Positions 1 to 9,400 of a stretch of DNA of 64,000 nt are shown in pieces. The DNA lies in assembly GCF_030409755.1 (NCBI RefSeq), contig NZ_JAUFQE010000002.1, forward strand, positions 1,302,001 to 1,366,000, given 5' to 3'. A program made the position numbers and the translations under genes. The stretch is from Vibrio lentus. GTDB taxonomy: Bacteria > Pseudomonadota > Gammaproteobacteria > Enterobacterales > Vibrionaceae. The notes beneath the pieces were generated by a model. That model was not told the origin of the DNA. It ran no database searches and saw only the letters and a program-made list of their open reading frames with translations. Each line of letters starts with the position of its first letter. Position 1 is the first letter of the stretch.

Positions 1-1348
1 ACAAGCGGTTTTTCTCACCACCAGACAGCGCTTTAACCGGTGTACGAGCACGTTTAGGAGAGAACAAGAAATCTTGCAAGTAGCTCAGTGCATGACGCTC
101 ACGTCCGCCTACAGTTACTTCTTGTTTACCATCAGCCAGGTTATCAATCACCGACTTCTCAGGATCTAGAATTTCGCGGTATTGGTCGAAGTAAGCCACT
201 TCAAGCTTAGTACCACAATGCAAACGGCCTGAATCGGGTTTAAGTTGATCAAGAAGCAGTTTAAGCACCGTACTCTTACCACAGCCATTTGGCCCGATAA
301 GTGCGATACGATCGCCGCGCATGATGTTGAAACTAAAGTCTGTAACGATCTCTTTGCCTTCGAATGCAAAGTTAAGGTTCTCAGCTTCAAATACGATTTT
401 ACCTGAACGTGCAGACGTATCGATTTGGATGTTCGCCTTACCCTGTACTTCACGACGATCTTGACGCTCTTCGCGAAGCTTTTTAAGGGCACGAACACGG
501 CCTTCGTTACGCGTACGACGAGCTTTGATACCTTGACGGATCCAAACTTCTTCTTGTGCTAGCTTTTTGTCGAATTCTGCGTTTTGCATCTCTTCAACAC
601 GTAGCGCTTCTTCTTTCTCTAACAAATAGTTGTCGTAATCACCAGGGAAAGAACTTAGCTTACCACGGTCAAGATCAACAATGCGTGTTGCCATTGATTT
701 GATGAAAGCACGGTCATGCGAGATAAAGATGATTGAACCACGGAAATCTTTTAAGAAAGCTTCTAACCATTCGATCGTTGCTACGTCTAAGTGGTTGGTA
801 GGCTCATCAAGCAGTAATACGTCAGGGTCACATACAAGCGCGCGTGCAAGTGCTGCTTTACGTTGCCAACCACCAGACAGTTCCGTCAGTTTGGTATTTG
901 CTGTTAGTTTAAGAGCAGCAAGAACATTACTTACGCGATCTTCAAAACGCCAAGCATTGGCATGATCCAATTTTTCTTGAACGCGAGTAAGACGGTTCAA
1001 ATTCTTTTCGCTAGGGTCTTCTGCAATAACATCAAGTAAGTTGTGGTATTCCTTAAGCAGCTCACCTATCTCAGCTAAACCACCAGATACGTATTCGTAA
1101 ACAGAGCCTTGCTCGTTACGAGGAGGATCTTGCTCTAAACGAGATACCACCACGTCTTGTGTGATCTGCATCTTGCCGTCATCCATGATGATGTTGCCAG
1201 ACAAAATCTTCATCAACGTTGATTTACCTGCACCATTACGGCCAACCAAACACACACGTTCGTTTTCTTGCAGTGCGAAATCCGCACCATCTAATAATGG
1301 GTGATCGCCAAATGCTAATTGCCCATTATGAATTGTAAGTAATGCCAT
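1..1348 (-). CDS. uup: ABC-F ATPase Uup (3' end outside window)
   Basis: This is a soluble ABC-F family ATPase with two nucleotide-binding domains and no membrane segment. Uup proteins act on ribosomes or on DNA structures and affect precise transposon excision; that role is family knowledge. The reading frame opens with MALLTIHNGQLAFGDHPLL. Walker A GRNGAGKST lies near residue 40, an ALVCDPDVLLLDEPTNHLD Walker B near residue 180, a second Walker A GPNGCGKST near residue 355, and the second signature ALSGGEKNRL at the window edge. About 449 of an expected roughly 640 residues are visible. The start overlaps the end of the glutaredoxin-like gene by about 23 bases, suggesting cotranscription as rlmKL - glutaredoxin-like - uup. 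I saw no frameshift in the stretches I translated. Confidence 0.93.
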   Translation of the reverse strand, partial: MALLTIHNGQLAFGDHPLLDGADFALQENERVCLVGRNGAGKSTLMKILSGNIIMDDGKMQITQDVVVSRLEQDPPRNEQGSVYEYVSGGLAEIGELLKEYHNLLDVIAEDPSEKNLNRLTRVQEKLDHANAWRFEDRVSNVLAALKLTANTKLTELSGGWQRKAALARALVCDPDVLLLDEPTNHLDVATIEWLEAFLKDFRGSIIFISHDRAFIKSMATRIVDLDRGKLSSFPGDYDNYLLEKEEALRVEEMQNAEFDKKLAQEEVWIRQGIKARRTRNEGRVRALKKLREERQDRREVQGKANIQIDTSARSGKIVFEAENLNFAFEGKEIVTDFSFNIMRGDRIALIGPNGCGKSTVLKLLLDQLKPDSGRLHCGTKLEVAYFDQYREILDPEKSVIDNLADGKQEVTVGGRERHALSYLQDFLFSPKRARTPVKALSGGEKNRL

Positions 1349-1586
1349 TCTTCTTTAACCAATCGTTAAGTTCTAACAAGCCAAATGGCCAGTTAAGCTC
1401 TGAGTGTTGAGACAAATCAGAGCTTTCAAATTTGAGCACCGGAATAGTGACCCCGTAACGGGAAAAGAGCTCATCATCCAATGCGATATCCACCACATTG
1501 ATCTGATGACTTATATTCAACTGTTCCGTGAGTTTGAATGCCATCTCACATAGATGGCATCCTTCTGTACTGTAGAGAGTCAGCAC
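1326..1586 (-). CDS. glutaredoxin-like protein (DUF836 type)
   Basis: This is an 86-residue thioredoxin-fold protein with a CHLC active-site motif at residues 10-13 (TEGCHLCEMAF) and a cis-proline in VTIPVL near residue 50. These fit the short glutaredoxin-like family DUF836, which lacks most of the extra helices of classical glutaredoxins. It is probably cytoplasmic and redox active, but its substrate is unknown. It starts 25 bases after the rlmKL stop and overlaps the uup start, so the three genes look like one operon. The 23-base overlap suggests translational coupling to uup. Confidence 0.85.
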   Translation of the reverse strand: MLTLYSTEGCHLCEMAFKLTEQLNISHQINVVDIALDDELFSRYGVTIPVLKFESSDLSQHSELNWPFGLLELNDWLKKNGITYNS

Positions 1587-1611
1587 TATATATCCTTATA
1601 CAATCTCTTAA

Positions 1612-3732
1612 TTACTTGTGAGTAATCAACCAGCAGTTATGAATGTGCTTGTTGCGAGAGAAATCCAGAGGCAATGTCTTAGACGAGATATTCTGAGCTT
1701 TAAGACCCAGCTCTTCCAGCCCTTCCATATCCATCTTGAAATGACGCTTGTTGTTAGAGAAAACAATCGTTCCTTCTTCTCTTAGAAGACGCTTTAAATC
1801 TTCCATCAACTGGATGTGGTCACGTTGAACGTCAAAAGATTGATCCATACGCTTAGAGTTTGAGAACGTTGGTGGATCAATAAAGATCAAGTCGTAAGAT
1901 CCTTGCTCTTTCGCCAACCATTGTAAGCAGTCAGCTTGAACGAATTGATGTTGACGACCAACACGGCCGTTCAGTTCCATGTTCTCTTTTGCCCACTCAA
2001 GATACGTGTTCGACATGTCAACTGTCGTTGTAGAGCGAGCACCACCTACTGCAGCATGAACAGAAGCACTGCCTGTGTAAGCAAACAGGTTCAAGAAGTC
2101 TTTACCACCAGCCATCTCACCAATACGACGACGAGTAATCTTATGATCCAAGAACAAGCCTGTATCTAAGTAGTCATGAAGGTTAACTATCAACTTAACG
2201 CCGTATTCGTTTACTTCTAGGTTAGAAGAGTCTTGAGCCATCTTCTGGTATTGAGAACGACCCTTCTGCTTCTGACGAACCTTAAGCACGACGTTGTTTG
2301 CTTCAACGCCAGTCACTTGAATCGAAGCTCGAATGATATCGGTTAAACGTCGCTTAGCTTTGTCTTCCGGCACATCTTTAGGCGCTGCGTATTCTTGAAT
2401 CACAAGGTGACCCGGATATACATCAATCGCTACATTGTATTCAGGTAAGTCAGCATCGTAGATACGGTAGCAATCTAGTTGTTCTTTCTTAGCCCACTTA
2501 CCGATTTTGCCGATGTTCTTTTTAAGACGGTTCGCGAAATCAGGAGCAATCAGCTGTTCTTGCTCGCCAGTTGGACGCTCAGACATAGGACGGTCTGAAA
2601 TTGAGTAGTTCTTCTGGTGACACGGTAACGCACCGTTATTCAGTTTGAACTGTTTGTCTGCACGCATACGTAAGCAGCTAAGTAATTCATCAGAACTTGA
2701 GAAGATAGAAGCGTTGCAACCGCCAAACTCAGCCTTCAGTTGAGCACCAAATGCCGTGTAGAGTGCAATCAGTCCCGGTTCTGTACCTAGACGCTCGCCG
2801 TAAGGCGGGTTAGACACAATCACACCATCAGTAAACTCTGTAGGACGCTTAAGCTTTGCTGCGTCACCTACTTCGAATTCAATCAACTCTTCAACGCCAG
2901 CACGACGTGCATTGTCACGCGCCGTTTTGATCATTCGCTCGTCGTTGTCATAACCGAAGAACTTACATTCTACTTTCTTAACGCCACGACGGCCTTGAAC
3001 GTTAGCTTCTGCTTTAACTTCAGCCCAAAGCTCAGGTTCGAAATCTTCTAGTGATTCAAAACACCATTTCTGACGTTTCACACCAGGTGCCATGTTTGCA
3101 GCCATCATTGCTGCTTCAATCACTAACGTACCTGAACCACACATTGGATCTAGGAAAGGTTTGGTTGCATCCCAACCACTACGAAGAAGAATCGCTGCAG
3201 CAAGAGTTTCACGTAATGGTGCGCGACCGGATTCTGGACGGTAGCCACGTTGATGAAGACCACTGCCTACCATATCCACACCAAGGATCGCCTTGTTACG
3301 ATGCAGACGAACGTGAATGCGGATATCTGGATTTTCTTTGCTGATAGATGGACGCGGTAAAGACTTCTTCTCAAAGCAATCTACAACGGCATCTTTTACT
3401 TTCATCGCACCGTATTGGCTATTACGGATTTCGTTGTTCGTACCATTGAAATCAACAACGAAACGCTTAGAGCTATGGAATTGATTTACCCAGTTAACCG
3501 CAGTGGTCGATAGGTAAAGATCCATGTCATCCATACAAGTGAATTCTGAAAGGACACGTACAAATCGAGAAGCCAAACGGCTCCACAAACAACAACGATA
3601 AATTTGCTCATTGGTGGCTTTGAATTTAACACCTGCTTGAACAGGTTTTGCGTTTGTAATCCCTAGTTGGGTTAGTTCTTCAACTAATAAATTCTCAAGG
3701 CCATTTGAGGTAACCGCTAGATATTGATTCAT
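1612..3732 (-). CDS. rlmL: bifunctional 23S rRNA methyltransferase RlmKL
   Basis: This 706-residue fusion enzyme makes two methylations in 23S rRNA helix 74: m2G2445 (RlmL half) and m7G2069 (RlmK half). The N-terminus is a THUMP domain (about 1-155). The RlmL catalytic part has [15 protein letters not shown] and the [10 protein letters not shown] motif. The RlmK part has [14 protein letters not shown] as SAM loop and [11 protein letters not shown] as the motif IV equivalent. Length matches the E. coli protein (702). It heads the rlmKL - glutaredoxin-like - uup cluster. The 540-base stretch upstream is non-coding and must hold its promoter. Confidence 0.96.
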   Translation of the reverse strand: MNQYLAVTSNGLENLLVEELTQLGITNAKPVQAGVKFKATNEQIYRCCLWSRLASRFVRVLSEFTCMDDMDLYLSTTAVNWVNQFHSSKRFVVDFNGTNNEIRNSQYGAMKVKDAVVDCFEKKSLPRPSISKENPDIRIHVRLHRNKAILGVDMVGSGLHQRGYRPESGRAPLRETLAAAILLRSGWDATKPFLDPMCGSGTLVIEAAMMAANMAPGVKRQKWCFESLEDFEPELWAEVKAEANVQGRRGVKKVECKFFGYDNDERMIKTARDNARRAGVEELIEFEVGDAAKLKRPTEFTDGVIVSNPPYGERLGTEPGLIALYTAFGAQLKAEFGGCNASIFSSSDELLSCLRMRADKQFKLNNGALPCHQKNYSISDRPMSERPTGEQEQLIAPDFANRLKKNIGKIGKWAKKEQLDCYRIYDADLPEYNVAIDVYPGHLVIQEYAAPKDVPEDKAKRRLTDIIRASIQVTGVEANNVVLKVRQKQKGRSQYQKMAQDSSNLEVNEYGVKLIVNLHDYLDTGLFLDHKITRRRIGEMAGGKDFLNLFAYTGSASVHAAVGGARSTTTVDMSNTYLEWAKENMELNGRVGRQHQFVQADCLQWLAKEQGSYDLIFIDPPTFSNSKRMDQSFDVQRDHIQLMEDLKRLLREEGTIVFSNNKRHFKMDMEGLEELGLKAQNISSKTLPLDFSRNKHIHNCWLITHK

Positions 3733-4272
3733 AGTGTTCTTTTATTGATAAAAATGAGCTCGATTATACCTGAATTTGTTACCAGAGCATCACACTAAAC
3801 TCGTCTTTTCATTGAATCTTTCGACTAACTGCTTAGCAAATGGTCAGTCATGAAGCGATCGCTTACCCGCACTCCCTTACAACACAACAACTCTCAATCT
3901 CACAGAAATAACACTCATCGATAGGCCTAAACCATGAAGTGCATTTATATTCACCCCCAAATTGGTATATACCAGATGGGAATTTAGGTTGAAATTTAGC
4001 AACAAAAGCCCCCAAACAGGGAATAAACAGAGGAAATCCGCTATCGATAGTGAGAGAATCGGTCGAAATTGAGGTTAAAAAAGATACGTTTTTTACAAAT
4101 TAAATAAGTGAACAACGTCATTCAAATGAATGAACTACGTCGTATTTATTGAGATAGGCTTTTTTAGGCACAAAAAAATCGGCTATTAAGCCGATTATGG
4201 GGAAGGTATTACAGGTTTATTCGTAGCGATAGTGGGTCGAAATTGTGCTCTATTAACGCTCGAGGTTAGAGG
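3733..4272. other. 540-base non-coding gap between rlmKL and zapC
   Basis: I find no open reading frame of gene character here. The right edge holds the zapC terminator (4172-4196). The rest, upstream of rlmKL, carries three dyads: AAGCGATCGCTT at 3853-3864 and TGGTATATACCA at 3963-3974, both perfect 12-base palindromes, and TCATTCA-AA-TGAATGA at 4118-4133. The TGGTATATACCA dyad resembles operators of GntR-type regulators, but no such gene is nearby. In E. coli ycbX occupies this place, so the gap may mark its loss. That is inference. Confidence 0.6.
4172..4196 (-). terminator. rho-independent terminator of zapC
   Basis: Read on the minus strand this is AATCGGCT, loop TAAT, AGCCGATT and then a run of T. 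It lies about 75 bases beyond the zapC stop codon. Confidence 0.85.
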
Positions 4273-4821
4273 TTAACCCACCATCGCAATATGCGTTTGA
4301 TGAAGGATGGCATTTGCATCAGTCATTCTATCGTGCATAACTTTAATCGAGTCTCCAAATCGTAACCCTTTTGAAGGCGTTAGGAGGAACTCTTCTAAGT
4401 CTACAAATGCACATAAGCTCGCACACTCTCCTACTTCTAATACAATGAAGTAACCAAGGCTATGCTCGTTATTCATTTGTACAATATCCCCTTCTTGAGG
4501 ATATTCATGGCCAACGCCTTGTGAGTCGAAGAACCAGCTTTTAGGCTGTACAGGCTTATGAAAACGCTTCGCGGCCACACAATAAAGTGCAAGCTCGGCT
4601 TGTCGTGGCTCAGACAATTCTAAGCCAGAAATTTGTTCTTTGAAGGTTTGGTAAGAAGATGCATCATCAACAGTGAATTCATTATCTTTAAAAGCGCAGT
4701 CCACCAGCTTATTGCGGACCAGATTCGTTTTAAAAATCATATCCTCTCCGAGGTTTAGCATCAATGAACATTGCTGCTCATCGTAATACCAACTCCATGT
4801 ATCGCTAGGTTTAAGCATCAT
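4273..4821 (-). CDS. zapC: cell division protein ZapC
   Basis: This 182-residue protein resembles E. coli ZapC (180 residues), a cytoplasmic FtsZ-binding protein that promotes lateral association of Z-ring protofilaments. Recognisable features are the opening KPSDTWSWYYDEQQ, the VDDASSYQTF segment, KPVQPKSWFFDSQG, and the C-terminal FGDSIKVMHDRM block. Two tandem ATGs are possible starts, and a GAGA element lies just upstream. As in E. coli it sits next to pyrD. Terminators flank it on both sides, so it is probably monocistronic. Confidence 0.93.
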   Translation of the reverse strand: MMLKPSDTWSWYYDEQQCSLMLNLGEDMIFKTNLVRNKLVDCAFKDNEFTVDDASSYQTFKEQISGLELSEPRQAELALYCVAAKRFHKPVQPKSWFFDSQGVGHEYPQEGDIVQMNNEHSLGYFIVLEVGECASLCAFVDLEEFLLTPSKGLRFGDSIKVMHDRMTDANAILHQTHIAMVG

Positions 4822-4902
4822 TTCGTCTCACACTGTTGAACCATTCCGTTAGGTAAAACGCAAAATTACCTTCAATTACAGTAATTTTACTGCTCAACAG
4901 GC

Positions 4903-4931
4903 AAAAAAAAAGAGGAAATGAATTCCTCTTT
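4903..4931 (-). terminator. terminator of pyrD
   Basis: On the minus strand AAAGAGGAA and TTCCTCTTT form a stem followed by nine or more T. It separates pyrD from zapC. Confidence 0.85.
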
Positions 4932-5060
4932 CTTATCGCTTTTCTCTACAACTCAGTGAGTTACAGTGTCTCTTTTATCAAGACAATACCGGATTATAGA
5001 TTTTCAGTGACGACTATTAGTTTTCAACCTATAGATCTTACGAACTACCGATTTTACTAA

Positions 5061-6071
5061 CTATAGATTTTTAACGATGTCACGAACAAGGCCTGGACCT
5101 TTGTAGATGAAACCAGAGTAAACTTGTACAAGCTTAGCGCCTGCCATCATTTTCTCTTTTGCAGCAACGTAAGAGTCAACACCACCTACCCCAATGATCG
5201 GTAGTTGGTCGCCTAGCTCTTGGTGAAGTTTACGAACAACTTCAGTACTGCGAGATTGAACTGGACGTCCGCTTAGGCCACCCGCTTCGTCACAATGCTT
5301 CATGCCTTCAACGATACTGCGATCCAATGTCGTATTGGTTGCGATCACACCATCGATCTTATTTTTGATCAATGATTCGCAAATCTGGCTGATTTCGTCA
5401 TCACTTAGATCCGGAGCGATCTTAAGAGCAAGCGGGACATATTTGCCATGCTTCGCTTCTAATTCGGATTGCTTGGTTTTTAGTTCAGACAACAGATCAT
5501 CAAGTGCTTCGCCATATTGTAACGAACGAAGTCCTGGAGTATTTGGTGAAGAGATATTTACCGCAATGTAACCCGCGTATTGGTAAACCTTCTCCATGCA
5601 GATAATGTAATCTTCTGCGCCCTTTTCAATTGGCGTGTCTTTGTTCTTACCAATATTGATACCTAAGATGCCGTCATAGTTCGACTTCTTAACATTCTCA
5701 ATTAGGTTATCTACGCCTAGGTTGTTAAAGCCCATGCGATTGATAATACCTTCGGCTTCAACAAGACGGAACAGACGTGGTTTGTCATTACCTGCTTGTG
5801 GACGAGGAGTAACAGTCCCTACTTCTACAAAACCAAAACCCATTGCGCCAAATGCATCAATACATTCGCCGTTTTTGTCTAGGCCGGCAGCAAGGCCAAC
5901 TGGATTTTTAAAAGTAAGACCCATGCACTCTACAGGTCGATGAGGTAATTGTTGGCGATACAAAAGATCAATAGGTGTGCCGGTGAAGCGTTTGAAATTT
6001 TGGATTGCAAGATCATGTGCCTTTTCGGCATCAAGTTGGAAAAAGCCAGTTCTGGCTAGACGGTAAAGCAT
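5061..6071 (-). CDS. pyrD: dihydroorotate dehydrogenase, quinone-dependent (class 2)
   Basis: This enzyme oxidises dihydroorotate to orotate in pyrimidine synthesis and passes electrons to quinone at the inner membrane. The 336 residues match class 2 enzymes. The N-terminal [19 protein letters not shown] is the membrane-associating helix pair. The FMN barrel shows [11 protein letters not shown], the catalytic-serine loop [21 protein letters not shown] and [15 protein letters not shown] strong Shine-Dalgarno GGAGG lies 5-9 bases before the ATG. The leader and a PurR-like box upstream suggest pyrimidine and purine control (separate entries). Confidence 0.97.
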   Translation of the reverse strand: MLYRLARTGFFQLDAEKAHDLAIQNFKRFTGTPIDLLYRQQLPHRPVECMGLTFKNPVGLAAGLDKNGECIDAFGAMGFGFVEVGTVTPRPQAGNDKPRLFRLVEAEGIINRMGFNNLGVDNLIENVKKSNYDGILGINIGKNKDTPIEKGAEDYIICMEKVYQYAGYIAVNISSPNTPGLRSLQYGEALDDLLSELKTKQSELEAKHGKYVPLALKIAPDLSDDEISQICESLIKNKIDGVIATNTTLDRSIVEGMKHCDEAGGLSGRPVQSRSTEVVRKLHQELGDQLPIIGVGGVDSYVAAKEKMMAGAKLVQVYSGFIYKGPGLVRDIVKNL

Positions 6072-6141
6072 TGTGCCTCCGATAGAAAAAAGCGCCGTGT
6101 AAACGGGGCGATATTATTTACTTATTTACCCAACTATTCAA
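6072..6141 (-). promoter_or_regulatory. pyrD promoter and short C-rich leader, possible nucleotide-sensing start
   Basis: On the minus strand TTGAAT (6141-6136), 17 bases, then AATAAT (6118-6113) make a plausible sigma-70 promoter. The expected start falls in CCCCG (6108-6104). A C-initiated RNA could form CCGU-UUAC-ACGG directly. Alternatively its CCCCG could pair with CGGAGG (6081-6076), which contains the Shine-Dalgarno. Starting at the G would remove the C stretch. E. coli pyrC and pyrD use this kind of start-site switch to sense CTP/GTP. The mechanism here is inference from the sequence. Confidence 0.45.
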
Positions 6142-6200
6142 TCTATTACTGTCTGTAAGGGTAAGATAATCGAGTTTGCTAACGAAAGAGGTTTATTATT

Positions 6201-6216
6201 AAGCAAACGTTACCGT
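6201..6216. promoter_or_regulatory. putative PurR operator upstream of pyrD
   Basis: AAGCAAACGTTACCGT matches 13 of 16 bases of the E. coli PurR consensus ACGCAAACGTTTGCGT. E. coli pyrD belongs to the PurR regulon. The site lies about 90-110 bases upstream of the predicted transcription start, which is rather far for a simple repressor. Confidence 0.4.
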
Positions 6217-6353
6217 ACCCTCCAGTGAATGGTCCATTTGACTATCATTCATGTAACGAACATCGTTTAACTCGGCCAATTAGAAGCTAACTTGATCAAG
6301 CATAAGTGACTCAACAAAATAATTGGACATGTCATTTACTATTCAGCCAAACG

Positions 6354-6378
6354 AAAAAGGCAGACCTAATGGCCTGCC
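6354..6378 (-). terminator. terminator of the NAD-glutamate dehydrogenase gene
   Basis: On the minus strand GGCAGGCC, loop ATTA and GGTCTGCC form a stem with one imperfect pair, followed by TTTTT. It lies about 30 bases after the stop codon. Confidence 0.75.
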
Positions 6379-6405
6379 CTTGTTTCTTTTAGTTTTATCT
6401 AATCG

Positions 6406-9400
6406 CTAGTCTGTCGACATGCAGTTTAGATTCAATAGCATCAATTCACGTAGTGCTACTGAGAACTTAGCAAACTCATGAACAGAACCCACTTTGAATT
6501 CGTTCAAGATGCTTTCCCAACGATGTAAAGACACAGAATTACTTTCCATCCAGTCATCAAGCGCTTTAATCACATCGATGTCTGAAGCACAACCGCAGTT
6601 AAGCACTTGGCCAGTTAGCTGACGTTGCTGCCAATCCAGATCTTCTCTGAATGCTGCACGTGCCAGCGCTTGCCAGTTGTTATCTACAGCTTGACCATTG
6701 ATTTGCTTCAAGAACCAGTGCAGAGACAAACGATCACCAAGATTGAAATAAAGCTTAGACGCTTGTTGTACTGTTTTACCTGTTTCACGAGCCACTGTGG
6801 ATATATCCAGTGCTGAGTACAAGCTAGACAAACGCGCAACTGAATTAGCCAACTCAGCGTTTACGCCTTGGTCAATCCATAACTGTGCCATTGCGTTATG
6901 CTCTTCTACTTCAGAAGCCACTAGGTTTTCATCCAGTTTCTCTGTGATAGTTAGAACATCGCCTTGGTAAAGTTCAATCAATGCTTTCACTGACTGTTTA
7001 CCGGTACGGTTTCTTAACAACCAACGAGCCAAGCGACGAAGTGTACGGCGAACATGGTAAATCAATTCATATTGAGCTTCAGAACTTGAAACATTATCCA
7101 GTTCACGGATGCTCTTCAGAACATGGCCAAGACCGTAGATTTCACGTGATGCCGCGTAAGCATTTGCAATATCAACGATATTTGCGCCCGTCTCTTCTTG
7201 CAGACGAGTAACGAAGTTACAACCCATTTCGTTAACCATTTGGTTAGCCAGTGCCGTCGCAATGATTTCAGAGCGTAGTGGGTGGTTATCCATATGCTGA
7301 GAATAGTTACGACGTAACGCTGTTGGGAAGTATTGCATAAGCTGTTGAGCATGGAATTCATCATTAGCGATATCATCACTAACAAGATCTTCTTTAAGCA
7401 CCATTTTTCCGTAAGCAACAAGTACAGAAAGCTCTGGTCTTGTTAGGCCTTGACCCTGCTTTTCACGCTCAAGCAGTGTTTCGTCATCTGGGATGTATTC
7501 CAAACCACGATCCAAGTACCCTGCTTTTTCCATAGTGTGGATGAAGCGGATTTGCTCTTTGACTAAGCCAACACCTTGATGCTCAGTAACCGAAATAGAC
7601 TCAGCTTGGCAATATGCGTCGTCTAGTACGATTTCGCCCACTTCATCTTCCATCGATTCAAGCACTTGGTTACGTTGCTTAACGGTTAGATCACCATTAG
7701 ACACCAAACCATTCAAGAAGATCTTAATGTTTACTTCATTATCCGAACAGTCAACACCACCAACGTTATCAACGAAGTCGGTATTAACTCGGCCACCCGT
7801 CAGCGCGTATTCAATACGACCCAATTGAGTCATACCCAAGTTACCGCCTTCACCAACAACCTTAGCTTTCAGGTCACGGCCATCGATACGAAGCACGTCA
7901 TTTGCACGGTCACCAACATCAGTATGAGTCTCGTTTGAAGACTTAACGTATGTACCAATACCGCCATTCCAAAGAAGATCAACCTGCATAGACAAGATCG
8001 CTTTGATCAAGTCATTCGGTGCCATTGATGCTTTCTTGGTACCCAGCATTTTCTGAATTTCAGGCGTCAGAGAGATAGACTTCGCTCGACGAGAGAAGAT
8101 GCCACCACCTTGAGAGATAAGGTCTTTGTTGTAATCTTCCCAGCTTGAGCGAGGTAGATTAAACAAGCGCTCACGCTCTACCCAGCTTGATGCTGATTCT
8201 GGATTCGGATCGATGAAGATATGCATGTGGTTAAACGCAGCTTGCATACGAATATGCTTAGACAACAGCATGCCATTACCAAACACATCGCCCGCCATAT
8301 CACCTACACCAATAGCGGTGAAATCCGTTGTTTGACAGTTGATGCCCATTTCACGGAAGTGACGCTTAACAGATTCCCAACCACCTTTCGCGGTGATACC
8401 CATTGCTTTATGGTCGTAACCGTTAGAACCACCAGAGGCAAACGCATCGCCTAACCAGAAGTTGTACTCATCAGATACTGAGTTTGCGAGATCTGAGAAC
8501 GTTGCTGTACCTTTATCGGCAGCAACGACCAAGTACGGATCATCTTCATCGTGACGAACAACACTCTTCGGTGGGATAACCTCGCCTTCAATAATGTTGT
8601 CTGATACGTCTAGTAGTGCACGGATGAAGCGCTTGTAACAACGTTGACCTTCAGCGAAGATCTCATCACGGCCAGACATCATGTGCTGACGCTTACAAAC
8701 GAAACCACCTTTTGCACCAACCGGTACAATTACTGTGTTCTTAACTTGTTGTGCTTTAACTAGGCCTAAAATCTCAGTACGGAAATCCTCTTGACGGTCT
8801 GACCAACGTAAACCACCACGAGCGACTTTACCGCCACGTAGATGCACACCTTCAATGTCTGGTGCGTAAACAAAGATCTCAAACGCAGGAACTGGTGCTG
8901 GGATATCTGGGATCTCGCTTGGTCTCATTTTCAGAGCCAACCAAGGTTTAGACTGTTTGTTGTCGTCTAACTGATAGTAGTTAGTACGAAGCGTTGCTGT
9001 GATCATTTCCATGTAGCGACGAATGATACGATCATCATCCAAGCTTTCTACATGATCCAACTGTTCAGTGATCTTCTTGATAAGATCTTGCTGGCCTTTC
9101 GCGCTGCCCTTTAATTTAGGATCAAAACGCTTGCCGAATAAGCTCACTAACCCTTTCGCTAGATCTGGGTAATGAGACAATGTGTCTTCAATGTATTGTT
9201 GACTGAATGGGAAACCAACTTGGCGCATGTAACGCGCATACGCACGTAAGATTGAGATTTCACGGCCAGAAAGACCAGCACCCAATACCAAGCGGTTGAA
9301 ACCATCGCTGTCTAACTCACCCGCCCAAATCGCAGCAAAGGCTTGTTGGAATAGATCGCGAGCTTCTCGAAGATCAATCGTCTTATCACTCTTATGCAGC

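Noticed and set aside
3853..3864. AAGCGATCGCTT as a HIP1-type repeat
   Set aside because: It contains GCGATCGC, but a single copy in a non-cyanobacterial genome carries no weight.
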